A DNA stretch of 45,871 nucleotides from Xanthomarina sp035306605 (GTDB lineage: Bacteria > Bacteroidota > Bacteroidia > Flavobacteriales > Flavobacteriaceae). The DNA is taken from assembly GCA_035306605.1 (NCBI GenBank), contig DATGNR010000067.1. One strand, given 5' to 3'. Below the pieces are notes generated by a model. That model worked only from the letters and a program-made list of their open reading frames with translations. It did no database searches and was not told the DNA's origin. The translations under genes and the position numbers were made by a program. Below, in pieces: positions 33,257-43,400 of this stretch; position 1 is the stretch's first letter, and every line of letters begins with the position of its first letter.

Positions 33257-34111
33257 ATGTTTAAGAATTTTCTAATACTAGTAATTGTTTTTGCGTCATT
33301 ATCATCATCTTCCTTAGTGTTTTCGCAAAATAGTGTCAATGATTATAAATATGTTATTGTACCAAATAAATATGATTTTTTAGATAAAGAAGATGAGTTT
33401 CAACTGAATTCAATTGCTCATTTTTTATTTAATAAGTATGGTTTCATAGCCATTAAAGAAGACGAAATATTCCCAGAAGACCTGATGTTTAATCCATGCT
33501 TGGCGTTAAAGTCTGATATGATTGATGATTCTAGTGCTTTTAAAACCAAGTTAAAGGTTCAATTAAAAAACTGTAAGGGAGAGGTCGTTTATGTTTCCGA
33601 ACCTGGCGAGAATTTTGAAAAAAAGTATGACATTGCTTATAACAAAGCTTTAAGATCTGCTTTTTTATATGTGAAAGATTTAAATTATAAATACAAGCCA
33701 AACGAAATTATTTTAGCTATGGGAAGTGCTAAAAATGAAGCTTCAAGAGAAGAAATAGCACAGCTTAAGGAAGAAATTGCAGCTTTAAAAAAAGAAAAGG
33801 AAACCCAAGTAACTGAAGAAACCATTGTAACAGAGACTCCAATAGCCACACCTGTTAATAAGGAGGAGAGTGAACAAAAAAACAATAGTGTAGTTAAAAC
33901 ACCTTTATTATTTGCTCAGAAAACGGAGGGAGGTTACCAGTTAGTTAATGCGTCTTCCAAAGTGGTTATGGTTCTTTTAAACACTAGAAACCCTGATGTT
34001 TTTATGGTTCAGGGAAGAAATGCTATGGTTTTTATAGAAAATGGTTTATGGATTTTATCTGAAAATAGCGGGAGCGAAGTTGTAAATTCTACACTTAATA
34101 TCAAGCTTTAA
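33257..34111 (+). CDS. Secreted protein with coiled coil, unknown function
   Basis: 284 residues from the ATG at 33257, which puts a clean signal peptide (MFKNFLILVIVFASL...VFSQ) at the N-terminus; ATGs at 33221 and 33227 add a charged leader. The mature part begins YKYVIVPNKYDFL..., followed by ~70 residues of mixed alpha/beta, a charged helical segment likely to be a coiled coil (REEIAQLKEEIAALKKEKE), a Thr/Glu-rich linker, and a C-terminal beta domain with NPDVFMVQGRNAMVFIENG. I recognise no family. It is the last gene of the run and its stop overlaps that of the converging rarA by four bases. Confidence 0.7.
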   Translation: MFKNFLILVIVFASLSSSSLVFSQNSVNDYKYVIVPNKYDFLDKEDEFQLNSIAHFLFNKYGFIAIKEDEIFPEDLMFNPCLALKSDMIDDSSAFKTKLKVQLKNCKGEVVYVSEPGENFEKKYDIAYNKALRSAFLYVKDLNYKYKPNEIILAMGSAKNEASREEIAQLKEEIAALKKEKETQVTEETIVTETPIATPVNKEESEQKNNSVVKTPLLFAQKTEGGYQLVNASSKVVMVLLNTRNPDVFMVQGRNAMVFIENGLWILSENSGSEVVNSTLNIKL

Positions 34112-35385
34112 TACTTGTATTTATCCTTCCAACGTAGTTTTAAAAATTCACGATGGGCATTTTCTCTTGAATTATTTCCTGGATTGTACAGTTTTGTATT
34201 TTTTATTTCTTCAGGTAAAAATTCTTGTTCTGCAAAATTGTTTTCATAGCTATGTGCATATTTGTAATCTTCGCCATAACCTAACTCTTGCATAAGTTTT
34301 GTGGGTGCGTTTCTAATAGCTAGAGGAACCGATAAATCTCCTGTTTGCTTTACAAGTTGTTGTGCTCTATTAATGGCTTCATAAGCTGCATTACTTTTTG
34401 GAGAACATGCTAAATAAGTTGCGCACTGACTTAAAATAATTCGGGATTCTGGGTAACCAATTGTAGTTACTGCTTGGAAGGTGTTATTTGCCATTATCAG
34501 TGCTGTAGGATTGGCGTTACCAATATCCTCGCTAGCCAGTATAAGTAACCTTCTAGCAATAAATTTTACATCTTCGCCACCTTCAATCATTCGTGCCAAC
34601 CAATATACAGCTCCATTAGGATCACTTCCGCGTATAGATTTTATAAAAGCTGAAATTATGTCGTAATGCTGTTCTCCAGTTTTATCATAACGAACCGTGT
34701 TGTTTTGAACTTTTTGTAAAACAGACTCGTTTGTAATGGTTATTTTATCTGACATTTCAGAATTTACAATCAACTCAAAAATGTTCAATAACTTCCTGGC
34801 ATCTCCACCGGAAAGACGCAATAAAGCTTCTGTTTCCTTTAGTTCTATATCTTTTTGAGATATGTGTTCGTCTTTTTCAATTGCACGCATTAAAAGTGCT
34901 TCTAAATCGGCTTTACTGAAAGAATTTAAAACATATACTTGACAGCGTGACAAAAGTGCGGGGATTACTTCGAAACTAGGATTCTCCGTTGTAGCTCCAA
35001 TTAAGGTTACCCAACCTTTCTCGACTGCTTGTAATAAAGAGTCTTGTTGCGATTTGCTAAACCTATGGATTTCGTCAATAAAAAGGATGGGGTTTTTGGT
35101 TGTAAACAATCCGCCACTTGTTTTAGCTTTTTCAATCACATCTCGTACATCTTTTACACCGGAACTTATGGCGCTTAAGGTATAAAATGGCCTTCCTGAT
35201 ACCGTAGCAATAATATGAGCCAAGGTGGTTTTGCCTATTCCTGGTGGGCCCCAAAGTATCATGGAAGGAATTAATCCTTGTTTAATTTGTTTTGTTAAAG
35301 ATCCGTTTTCTCCAACCAAATGTGTCTGACTAATATAGTCTTCTAATGATTTTGGTCTTAGTCGTTCTGCTAATGGCTCGTTCAT
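34108..35385 (-). CDS. rarA: Replication-associated recombination protein RarA (MgsA)
   Basis: 425 residues, AAA+ ATPase of the clamp-loader class. N-terminal MNEPLAERLRPKSLEDYISQ, Walker A GPPGIGKTT (46-54), Walker B ILFIDEIHR (Asp104-Glu105), GATTENPSFEVIPALLSR (sensor 1 and Arg finger), and C-terminal GSDPNGAVYWLARM, which forms the tetramer interface. It acts at stalled replication forks with SSB and RecA. Minus strand; the stop overlaps the converging gene. A palindrome lies just upstream of the start. Confidence 0.95.
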   Translation of the reverse strand: MNEPLAERLRPKSLEDYISQTHLVGENGSLTKQIKQGLIPSMILWGPPGIGKTTLAHIIATVSGRPFYTLSAISSGVKDVRDVIEKAKTSGGLFTTKNPILFIDEIHRFSKSQQDSLLQAVEKGWVTLIGATTENPSFEVIPALLSRCQVYVLNSFSKADLEALLMRAIEKDEHISQKDIELKETEALLRLSGGDARKLLNIFELIVNSEMSDKITITNESVLQKVQNNTVRYDKTGEQHYDIISAFIKSIRGSDPNGAVYWLARMIEGGEDVKFIARRLLILASEDIGNANPTALIMANNTFQAVTTIGYPESRIILSQCATYLACSPKSNAAYEAINRAQQLVKQTGDLSVPLAIRNAPTKLMQELGYGEDYKYAHSYENNFAEQEFLPEEIKNTKLYNPGNNSRENAHREFLKLRWKDKYKY

Positions 35386-35401
35386 AATGTAAAATTACTA
35401 T

Positions 35402-35421
35402 ATTCCTACGAAGGCGGGAAT
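35402..35421. repeat. REP-like imperfect palindrome upstream of rarA
   Basis: attcctacgaaggcgggaat folds back on itself (attcc pairs with ggaat, plus G-T and C-G pairs, with one mismatch). Similar 20-base TTCCTGCG-type palindromes occur intergenically in many Flavobacteriia, but this is from memory. Only one copy lies in this window, so its repeat status cannot be shown here. Confidence 0.35.
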
Positions 35422-35588
35422 TTTAAGTTCAAATTTTTTAGATTTTGAGTTGTTATGCTGATTTATAAAAATAGTCATAAATGGAATGGAATTACTTGAC
35501 CAAGATGTATTTCAATCTATATACATGACAATTTATCACGAAATCCAATAATGGTCGTTTATTTGTAATAATTAATTTAAATTTAACT

Positions 35589-36371
35589 ATGAAATCGGAC
35601 GAACAATTTCAATTTTCTAATAATGTCATTTTGGCTCCCATTTTTATGGTTCTCCTAATTTGGTTGGTTTTTTGGGTTGAGGTTCGTTTTGGTTTTAATT
35701 TTACAAAATTGGGTGTCTATCCACAAACTTTGAAGGGGTTACGAGGGATTCTTTTTAGTCCCTTTATTCATTCAGGAATAACACATTTGTATCATAATAC
35801 AATTCCCTTATTTGTTTTATCTGCTTCCTTATTTTATTTCTATAAACCCATAGCTTGGAAAGTAATGTTCTATGGTATTTTACTGTCTGGAATTATAACT
35901 TGGAGCATTGGAAGACCATCTTACCATATTGGTGCTAGTGGTTTAATTTATGTGTTAGTAAGCTTTACTTTTTTTAAGGGTATTTTAGCAAAGCACTATC
36001 GTTTAATTGCCTTGTCATTATTAGTAGTTTTTCTTTATGGGAGTATGATTTGGTATGTATTACCCATTAAAGAAGGTGTTTCGTGGGAAGGACATTCAGC
36101 AGGATTAATAACAGGCTTGCTGTTTGCTTTTATTTTTAAAAGAGAAATTGCTCGTCCAAAAAAATATGCTTGGGAGGAGGAAAACTATAATGAAGCTGAT
36201 GATCCTTTTTTAAAGCATTTTGATGAAAATGGGAATTTTATTGAAATCCCTGAACCTGAGATCCAGCTTGAAACAGATTCTGAAGTTGATACGGATTCAG
36301 AAAACATAATCAAGGTTAAGCAGGAGGGAGGTCCTACCATTCATTATTCCTTTAAGCCTAATAAAGATTGA
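35589..36371 (+). CDS. Rhomboid-family intramembrane serine protease
   Basis: 260 residues. Six hydrophobic helices over residues ~12-185 and the rhomboid dyad: Ser117 in GASG (115-118) and His169 in WEGHSAG. HSGITHLYHN (61-70) is the conserved L1/TM2 region. A hydrophilic acidic tail (~190-260) with EIPEPEIQLETDSEVDTDSEN is an addition I cannot place. It cleaves transmembrane substrates within the inner membrane; the target is unknown. It is alone in the plus orientation, between rarA and rlmB. Confidence 0.9.
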   Translation: MKSDEQFQFSNNVILAPIFMVLLIWLVFWVEVRFGFNFTKLGVYPQTLKGLRGILFSPFIHSGITHLYHNTIPLFVLSASLFYFYKPIAWKVMFYGILLSGIITWSIGRPSYHIGASGLIYVLVSFTFFKGILAKHYRLIALSLLVVFLYGSMIWYVLPIKEGVSWEGHSAGLITGLLFAFIFKREIARPKKYAWEEENYNEADDPFLKHFDENGNFIEIPEPEIQLETDSEVDTDSENIIKVKQEGGPTIHYSFKPNKD

Positions 36372-36436
36372 TTATAATACTTTGTTTTTGAAGAGGATTC
36401 TATTCAGTTTTGTTTATAAATTCTGTAATTAAGATA

Positions 36437-37171
36437 TTATAGTCTTTGTCTTAGAACTTCGTACAGCATAACTCCACAAGCAACAGATACATTAAGCGAT
36501 TCTATTTCTCCTAACAGAGGAAGTTTTGCCTTGGCGTCTACCAACTTTAAAACAGACGGATTAATTCCTCGTCCTTCCGATCCCATGATTATAGCACAGG
36601 GTTCTTTAAAGGATACGTCATAGATTGTGTTGTCTGTTTTTTCGGTAGCTGCTATTACTTTTATTCCTGAAGCTTGCAAATGAAACATGGCATCTTTAAT
36701 ATGATCCACTTTACATAAAGGCACTTTAAACACGGCTCCTGCACTTGTTTTTATGGTGTCGCCATTTACTGGTGCACCTCCTTTTTTCTGAAATATGATT
36801 CCATTAACACCAGTACATTCAGCTGTTCTTATAATGGCACCAAAATTTCTAACATCGCTTATTTGGTCAAGTAAAAGAAATAAAGGGGTTTTACCCGACT
36901 CTATAACGTTTCCAACTAAGTCTTCGATATCATGGAAAGCAACTGGTGATATCTGTGCAACGGCTCCTTGATGGTTTTTGTTTGTTAATCTATTTAGTTT
37001 TTCCACAGGAACATACGAGCTAGATATGTTTTCTTTTCTAACTAAAGCATCTAATTCGTTGTATAATTCTCCATGTAACCCTTTTTGAAGAAAAACTTTT
37101 TCAATAGTTTCTCCTGAATTAATGGCCTCAATTACGGCTCTTAAACCAAATATTTGTGTGCTGTTTTCCAT
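36437..37171 (-). CDS. rlmB: 23S rRNA (guanosine-2'-O)-methyltransferase RlmB
   Basis: 244 residues, SPOUT (TrmH) family. N-terminal FGLRAVIEAINSGETIEKVFLQ is the substrate-binding domain (L30e-like). The three SPOUT motifs are QISDVRNFGAIIRTAECTG, IIMGSEGRGI and LNVSVACGVMLYEVLR. It methylates the ribose of the 23S rRNA residue equivalent to G2251. The TrmL/TrmH paralogues are ruled out by the N-terminal domain and IFGLRAV start. Its promoter box ends four bases before the ATG, so the mRNA is probably leaderless. Confidence 0.93.
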   Translation of the reverse strand: MENSTQIFGLRAVIEAINSGETIEKVFLQKGLHGELYNELDALVRKENISSSYVPVEKLNRLTNKNHQGAVAQISPVAFHDIEDLVGNVIESGKTPLFLLLDQISDVRNFGAIIRTAECTGVNGIIFQKKGGAPVNGDTIKTSAGAVFKVPLCKVDHIKDAMFHLQASGIKVIAATEKTDNTIYDVSFKEPCAIIMGSEGRGINPSVLKLVDAKAKLPLLGEIESLNVSVACGVMLYEVLRQRL

Positions 37172-37175
37172 AAAA

Positions 37176-37183
37176 CAAATGTA
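37176..37183 (-). promoter_or_regulatory. rlmB: rlmB promoter -7 box, leaderless
   Basis: The minus strand reads TACATTTG, a full TAnnTTTG match, four bases before the ATG. It sits directly after the T-tract of the SusCD-operon terminator, so termination and re-initiation happen within about 45 bases. Confidence 0.45.
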
Positions 37184-37188
37184 TAAAA

Positions 37189-37214
37189 AAAACCATCTCT
37201 TTCGAGATGGTTTT
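37189..37214 (-). terminator. Terminator of the SusCD operon
   Basis: An 11-bp stem (37189-37199 with 37204-37214, core ccatctc/gagatgg) with a 4-base loop runs into a long T-tract on the minus strand, 26 bases after the stop at 37241. Confidence 0.9.
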
Positions 37215-37240
37215 CAATTAATGTAATATTAATTTTTTTA

Positions 37241-38104
37241 TTATAACTGTGTAACAGTGTATGAACTTCCTTGAATTTCAACCATAGCCATAAAGAAATA
37301 AGTTGTTAATGCTGTTCCAGGTGCATATGCATCAGTAGTTAATGATGTGCTGTCCACAAAACTACCAACATTGGTAGTTCCACATTGTGTGTAAGAAAGT
37401 GTAAGTGGAACTGCAACTCCAAGTCCTAGTGAAGTAAATGGATTTTCATAAACATCCGCAATAAGAACATATTGTCCATCAGGTAATCCAGCAATTAGTC
37501 CAGTTTCTGTACAATCACTTGTTCCAGCTAAATAATCTACGCCATTAGTTGCTACGTCCAAAATTAATAGATCAAGGTCCATGTCACAAAAGTCTATATT
37601 ATTGTATGTTCCTTCCCATGTTAAAGAAACTTCAAGTAGATCTTTTTCCCAAATAACGTCCATTGAAAATGGATTAATATTTGCATTTGCTACATTAGCA
37701 GGTGCACCAACAGTTAAAGTTTCACCTCCTCCTGAAAGGGTAGTTCCACAAGTTCCTGGCCAAATTGTTACATTTGTAGTTGCCGAAGTAGTATTTGCTT
37801 TAAGAACAATAGTTCCTAGGCTGTAGTCAGCATCATCTGCATTACCACCCGTTTTAACTAATGGAATGTGAATATCAGCAAGTACAGATTCAGGAATAGA
37901 AGCAGAAACAGTAATTGAATAACCTGCTTCTGGGTCTATATCACTCTCATTAACAACTACTGAGTTGCTATCAGTACTTAAAGTTACCGTAGGACTTGTA
38001 TAATTAATCATACTAGCACCTGTAGCGTCGTCTTCACTACAAGAAGTAGTAAGAACACCTGCTGATAGAGCAAATAAGAATAATAATTTATTTATTTTTT
38101 TCAT
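37241..38104 (-). CDS. Lipoprotein 2 of the SusCD operon (unknown)
   Basis: 287 residues. Signal peptide with lipobox TTSC (Cys22), then SEDDATG. Residues ~35-115 look like a Calx-beta-like or cadherin-like domain (VTLSTDSNSVVVNE, ATTNVTIWPGTCG). The second half has LEVSLTWEGTYNNIDFCDMDLDLL, the LTW...DLDL pattern seen in some pre-peptidase C-terminal/DUF2135-like beta sandwiches. Several cysteines could form disulfides. It is the last gene of the operon, 33 bases after the previous lipoprotein, in the SusE/SusF position; it probably sits on the cell surface and helps bind ligand. I do not recognise it as SusE or SusF. Confidence 0.75.
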   Translation of the reverse strand: MKKINKLLFLFALSAGVLTTSCSEDDATGASMINYTSPTVTLSTDSNSVVVNESDIDPEAGYSITVSASIPESVLADIHIPLVKTGGNADDADYSLGTIVLKANTTSATTNVTIWPGTCGTTLSGGGETLTVGAPANVANANINPFSMDVIWEKDLLEVSLTWEGTYNNIDFCDMDLDLLILDVATNGVDYLAGTSDCTETGLIAGLPDGQYVLIADVYENPFTSLGLGVAVPLTLSYTQCGTTNVGSFVDSTSLTTDAYAPGTALTTYFFMAMVEIQGSSYTVTQL

Positions 38105-38137
38105 AATTATTTTAGTTTATAATTTTTTATTAACTGC

Positions 38138-38998
38138 TTAATTTCTTGTGTATGTAGAAGTATATGTTCCACCAGACCATGAGAAGAAATCATCTGAATG
38201 TTCCAGAGTTAAAATACCAGTATCTTGATCCCAAGATCCACCAGTTATACAACCAATACCATTACTACCACAAAATGTAGGTCCATCACCAACTTGGTTT
38301 ACTACACCACCACAACCAACAGAAATACTTCCATCATTTTGGAGAGTCGTATTTGCTGAACAAAATTGTAATAGTCCACCATCTGCTGTTTCAAGATACC
38401 ATGTTCCGTCAGGGTTTTTAGATATTGCAACAGTTTGAGGGTTAGTACAAACACTATTAGTCATTGTGTATGTTCCTGTTAAATCATAAGCACAGTTAAT
38501 TGTTAGAGTAACACTACCCATACTTCTGTTGTAAAAATACACGTCTCCATCATTTTGATATATTTTTACTCTAAATGTAAAAGTATCACCAATTCTTAAT
38601 TCATTAGCAGCTACACCTGTTCCAGCAACGAAATCGTCAATAGTGGTATAATTGAATGAAAAAGGAAGGGTTGTAGTTTCAGCTACAGGTGTTCCTTCAA
38701 CACCTTGGTTTGCATCTCCGTTATGAAACTTTACTATTTCAAATTTCGATACATTATCTAAACTTCCTAATACTTTATTAATTTCAAAATATAACCCTAT
38801 CTCAGAGAATAAAACGTCAGCTTCCTCAATTGGAACACCAGCTTCAGGAGATCCTAATAATGAGCCTCCAGAATTCTTTACACTTATAATTAAGCCTGCT
38901 TCATCTTTTGCAGGAACATTATTATCAGGGTCTGTATCGCAACCTACCATCAAGGTAAGTGCGAATAACATTGTAAATAAATAATTTAATTTTTTCAT
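38138..38998 (-). CDS. Lipoprotein 1 of the SusCD operon (unknown)
   Basis: 286 residues from the ATG at 38998 (MKKLNYLFTMLFALTLMVGC, lipobox Cys20); the frame extends to 39028, but that start lies inside the end of the SusD gene. The N-terminal half has AGLIISVKNSGGSLLG and ELRIGDTFTFRVKIYQNDG, an Ig-like style seen in SusE-position lipoproteins. The second half (DLTGTYTMTNSVCTNPQTVAISKN ... YLETADGGLLQFC) resembles a lipocalin-like beta barrel. Function unknown; presumably a surface ligand-binding partner of SusCD. The gap to SusD is 14 bases. Confidence 0.75.
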   Translation of the reverse strand: MKKLNYLFTMLFALTLMVGCDTDPDNNVPAKDEAGLIISVKNSGGSLLGSPEAGVPIEEADVLFSEIGLYFEINKVLGSLDNVSKFEIVKFHNGDANQGVEGTPVAETTTLPFSFNYTTIDDFVAGTGVAANELRIGDTFTFRVKIYQNDGDVYFYNRSMGSVTLTINCAYDLTGTYTMTNSVCTNPQTVAISKNPDGTWYLETADGGLLQFCSANTTLQNDGSISVGCGGVVNQVGDGPTFCGSNGIGCITGGSWDQDTGILTLEHSDDFFSWSGGTYTSTYTRN

Positions 38999-39012
38999 TT
39001 TTCTTTTTTTTT

Positions 39013-40452
39013 TTAGTTCATCCACCAAACTGGTGAAGTTAATTTATCTCCTCCTGGTAAGTTGCTTACAGCAGCATTATAGCTAGCAGCATTTAATGAC
39101 TTCTCTATTACAGGATAAGTGTATCTAGAAGGAATCTCATTAATGGCACCATCGATAGCAGGAGTTAAAACAGGGAATCCAGTTCTTCTTAATTCTGTCC
39201 ATGCTTCAAAACCTTGGCTGTATAATGCTAACCATTTTTGTGTTGCAATTTGCTCAAGCGCTATTGCAGGTGAAAAAACAATTAATCCAGAATAGTAAGT
39301 ATCCATAGCTGCACCTTCATTATCATCAAAACTTGATTGTATTCCAGCTTGATAGTAAGCAGAAGCAGCGGCATTACCACCAGAGATATAACCTTTAAAT
39401 GCAGCTTCAGCTAATAAAAACTGTAATTCAGTATAGCTTAAGAATACTGCAGGAAGTTCTGGTTGTAAATAGAATTCACCTAAAGCAGATACATTAGCGT
39501 AGTTATAGTCGTTGTTTGGTACATTTTGAAATCCTGAAGGCTTCCCTCTGTAAATTCCATCTGCATTTTTTTGAGCCATAACCGGTAGTCTATTATCCAT
39601 AGGCCATCCTAATGAACCGTCCATTCTTTCAACTACTTCACTATTTATTTTCCACTCATTTCTAGTTCCAAATACTACTGATTCGTAAATTGGGTTAGCA
39701 TTAGGAGCAGCAGATAAATACACTAAGTTAGCGTCATCTGCACTAGAAGAGAATAATAAACCACTGTTAACTAAAGCTTGCATTTCTGAAGCTCTTAAGT
39801 CTTTTGCAGATATTCTCATTAAAGCTCTAAATTTTAATGAAGCAGCAAATTTTCTCCATTTAGAAACATCACCACCATACATAATATCTTGGTTAGAATC
39901 TAAATTTCCATTTGCAGGATCTAACTTAGCCATAGCATTATCTAAAATGCTTAAACATCCATTATAAACTTCTTGTTGGCTATCATATTTAGGAGAGATG
40001 TTAGTTGCTCCTTGTAAAGCTTCTGAAAATGGAACGTCTCCGAAAAGGTCAGTTAACAATAAGAATGCATAAGCTTTCATTGTTAAAGCTGCACCTTGAG
40101 CAACTTCATTTTCTTCTATTACTGCAAGATCATACATTGCATTCGCATCAGCAGCTACACTTTCGTATAAAGTAGCCCAAACGCCTCCAATAGCACTCTC
40201 TCTTGGTAAATATCTTTCCTCATCGTTATATTGAACTTTAGCAAAGTGCTGTGCCCAACAAGAACCCATATCACCACCATTAAAGGTGCTGTACATTACG
40301 TTCCCTGTACTTCTAATCATACTTCCTAAAAGTAATTCTGAAGGAACAGATGTAGGATCGTTAGGGTTACTATTTAATTCTTCAAAGTCTTTATCACAGC
40401 TTACAAACACCAAGCCTATGAATAATAAGACAATTAAATTTATTTTTTTCAT
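39013..40452 (-). CDS. SusD/RagB-family outer-membrane lipoprotein (SusD_2 type)
   Basis: 479 residues; signal peptide and lipobox VSC (Cys19) followed by DKDFEELNSNPNDPTSVP, the usual N-terminus of the SusD_2 subgroup. Helical TPR-like scaffold with MKAYAFLLLTDLFGDVPFSEALQG and FRALMRISAK, then YTELQFLLAEAAFKGY and QKWLALYSQGFEAWTELRRTG. SusD is the lid of the SusC transporter and captures ligand at the cell surface. It starts 17 bases after the SusC stop. The subgroup is not specific to starch; the ligand may be a glycan or a peptide. Confidence 0.93.
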   Translation of the reverse strand: MKKINLIVLLFIGLVFVSCDKDFEELNSNPNDPTSVPSELLLGSMIRSTGNVMYSTFNGGDMGSCWAQHFAKVQYNDEERYLPRESAIGGVWATLYESVAADANAMYDLAVIEENEVAQGAALTMKAYAFLLLTDLFGDVPFSEALQGATNISPKYDSQQEVYNGCLSILDNAMAKLDPANGNLDSNQDIMYGGDVSKWRKFAASLKFRALMRISAKDLRASEMQALVNSGLLFSSSADDANLVYLSAAPNANPIYESVVFGTRNEWKINSEVVERMDGSLGWPMDNRLPVMAQKNADGIYRGKPSGFQNVPNNDYNYANVSALGEFYLQPELPAVFLSYTELQFLLAEAAFKGYISGGNAAASAYYQAGIQSSFDDNEGAAMDTYYSGLIVFSPAIALEQIATQKWLALYSQGFEAWTELRRTGFPVLTPAIDGAINEIPSRYTYPVIEKSLNAASYNAAVSNLPGGDKLTSPVWWMN

Positions 40453-40469
40453 AATCTATTTTTTTAAAA

Positions 40470-43400
40470 TTAGAATTTAAGGTTAACGTTAAATGAAATA
40501 CTTCTTGCAGAAGGTAATTGACCAAATTCTAAACCTTGGTTTCCGTTAGAGTTGCTGAACGCACTTTCCGGATCAATATGTGGTACTTTCTTGTAAAGGA
40601 AAGCAATGTTTCTAGCTGCAACTGATAAGTTAACATCATCTATAGCAATATTTGATAACCATTTTTTAGGGAATGTATAAGAAACTCCTACTTGTCTTAA
40701 TTTTATATAAGATGCATCAAATACTGAACTTTCAGCCACACTGTTAGAGAAAGCTGCTTGGTTGTAACCTTTAGCATCAACAACTACGTTATTAGGAACA
40801 TACACTGGGTTAGCAGCAGTACCGATATTCATAGTACCTTGACCAACTACACCAGTCTCACGACCTTGGTTAGTTTCTTCAAGAACACCAGCATATCTAC
40901 CCCATGTAGTTGTCATTGAGTAAATATCTCCACCCATTTTTCCATCTACTAAAGCATTTACTCTGAAGTTTTTATAAGAAACAACTAAGTTAGCACCACC
41001 AGTCCAATCTGGAGTTACGTTTCCTAATACTTTACTTCCTCCGATTACAGGTAATCCATTGTTGAAAAGAATTTCTCCGTTTGGAGCTCTTTCGTATGCA
41101 GGACCTACGATACTTCCGTAAGATTCTCCAACTCTAGCTTCAATAGTAGTACTCCATTGTCCTCCTAATACTAAAGTTTCTAAGTCTCCTAAAGAAACAA
41201 CTTTGTTATCGTTTTTAGCATAGTTTAAATCTAAGTCAACTTGCCAATCACTAGTTTTAAGTAATGTCGCACCTAATTGCACCTCAATACCTTTGTTTCT
41301 CATTTCTCCAACATTTTGTAGAGATGATCCACTTCCTGTAGAAGATGATAATTGAACGTCTACAATTAAGTCTTCAGATGTTTGATCGTAATAAGTCATA
41401 TCAAAACGTAATCTGTTTTCAAATAATCTTGCATCGATACCAAACTCGTGTCCACTTGTTGTTTCAGGTCCAATTTCTGGGTTGTTTATTGCAGAAGGTA
41501 AGAAAACAAAGTTTGTTCCATCCCATCCGTCACCAGCAAATTGGTAAACATCTTGTAATCTGTAAGCTCCTAAAGCTCCAGTACTACCTACTTTAGACCA
41601 ACCACCTCTTAATTTTAATAGAGATACAGTTGATTTATCCATGTTAAACATGTCACTTAATACAGCACTTACTGTTACCGATGGGTAGAAGAAAGAGTTG
41701 TTATCTACTGGTAATAAACTAGACCAGTCGTTTCTTGCAGTTACATCAACAAATAACATGTTTTTGTATCCTACTTGACCAAATCCATATACACTGTTAA
41801 TTTTTTGTTCAGCATAAGTAGCTCCATAAATAGGATCTACACCAGTTTTTACGTTACTTACGTTGTATAAACCTGGTAACTCTAATTGAGGAGCTGCAGC
41901 ATGAATTAAATCATTCTTTCTGTACATAGTGTTTCCACCTGCATTTAAAGAGTAAGTAAGATCTTCTGTAATGTTTCCAGCAGAAGATAATAAAATTTCG
42001 CTGTTAACCTCGTTGAATGTTCTGTCAATTACTCTGTAGTAACCTTCTGGAGTATCGTTAGATCCTTTTGCTTTGTTTTCTCTTGTTTGAGATTTCCAGA
42101 AATCTACACCTGTTTTACCAGAAATAGTTAACCAGCTAGCAATATCATAAGAGATATTTACACCACCAATGATACGGTCTTTGTTGTATCCATTTAAGTT
42201 AGTGTCTAAGTACCAGTATGGGTTATTTTGGAATACGTTGTTCCAGTTTAAAGGAGTACCTGCACCTGCAGTGTTTGCTGGAGCTAATGGTAAGTTTTTG
42301 TAATCTTTTAAAGCTTTCCAATCTACGTTACGTCCACCCCACATCATTTGTTGTACTGGGTTTGCGTTACTATAACCAACAGTTACTAAGTTGTCAGCTT
42401 CAGATTTAATGTATTTTGCGTTTAAAGAAACATTCATTTTTTCACCAACTTGTAATGAAGTAACACCTGCGATGTTGTATCTTCTAAAGTCAGTGTTTGG
42501 AACCATACCTTCTTGATCTAATAACCCTAAAGACATTCTAAAGTTAGCTTTATCGTTACCACCTGTAAAAGATATGTTGTTGTTTAAAGTAAGTCCAGTT
42601 TCGTAGAAATCTTTAATGTTGTCTGGTTTAGATACCCATGGAAGAGGTGCACCATCAACTGTGTAAGAATTCCATTGTACGAAGTTGTATCCAACGTCTA
42701 GAGCAGGACCCCAGCTTTCGTCAATTCCACCATCTCCAGATTGACCATCAATATACTCAAAGTAGAAAGGGTTTCCACCTTGTCCGTAAGAGTTTTGGAA
42801 GTCTGGTAATAAAAGAGGGTTCTCGAAAGAAGCAGAAGAACTAAAAGTAATTCCTAATTTATCTTTAGAAGTTGATCCTTTTTTAGTTGTGATAACAATT
42901 ACACCGTTAGCAGCACGTAAACCATATAACGCAGCTGCGTTAGGGCCTTTAAGTACTGTTACAGATTCGATGTCATCAGGGTTAACGTCTGCAGCACCGT
43001 TTGGTAAGTCAAATCCACCTCCGTTATCAGCAGTACCGTAGTTAGAGTTGTCAACAGGAATACCGTCAATTACGAATAAAGGTTGGTTGTTACCAGTAAT
43101 ACTAGATGCACCTCTTAATACGATTCTTGAAGAAGAACCTGTTGCACCTGAACTGTTTGTAACCTGTACACCAGCTACTTTACCTGAAAGTGAGTTTACT
43201 ACGTTTGTCTCGTTAGACTCAGCAATATCATCACCTTTCACTTTTTGGACAGCATATCCAATTGATTTTTCCTCTTTTTTGATACCTAATGCTGTAATTA
43301 CTACCTCGTCGATAGCAGTTACATCAGGCGCCATACTAAAACTCATGTTGCTAGAAGCTCCAACAGTCATTTCTTTTTTAGTATAACCCACAAAAGAGTA

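Noticed and set aside
43048..43386. 112-codon plus-strand frame inside the SusC gene
   Set aside because: It is antisense to a certain gene in a conserved plug region, has no promoter box, and its composition is that of a reverse-complement shadow.
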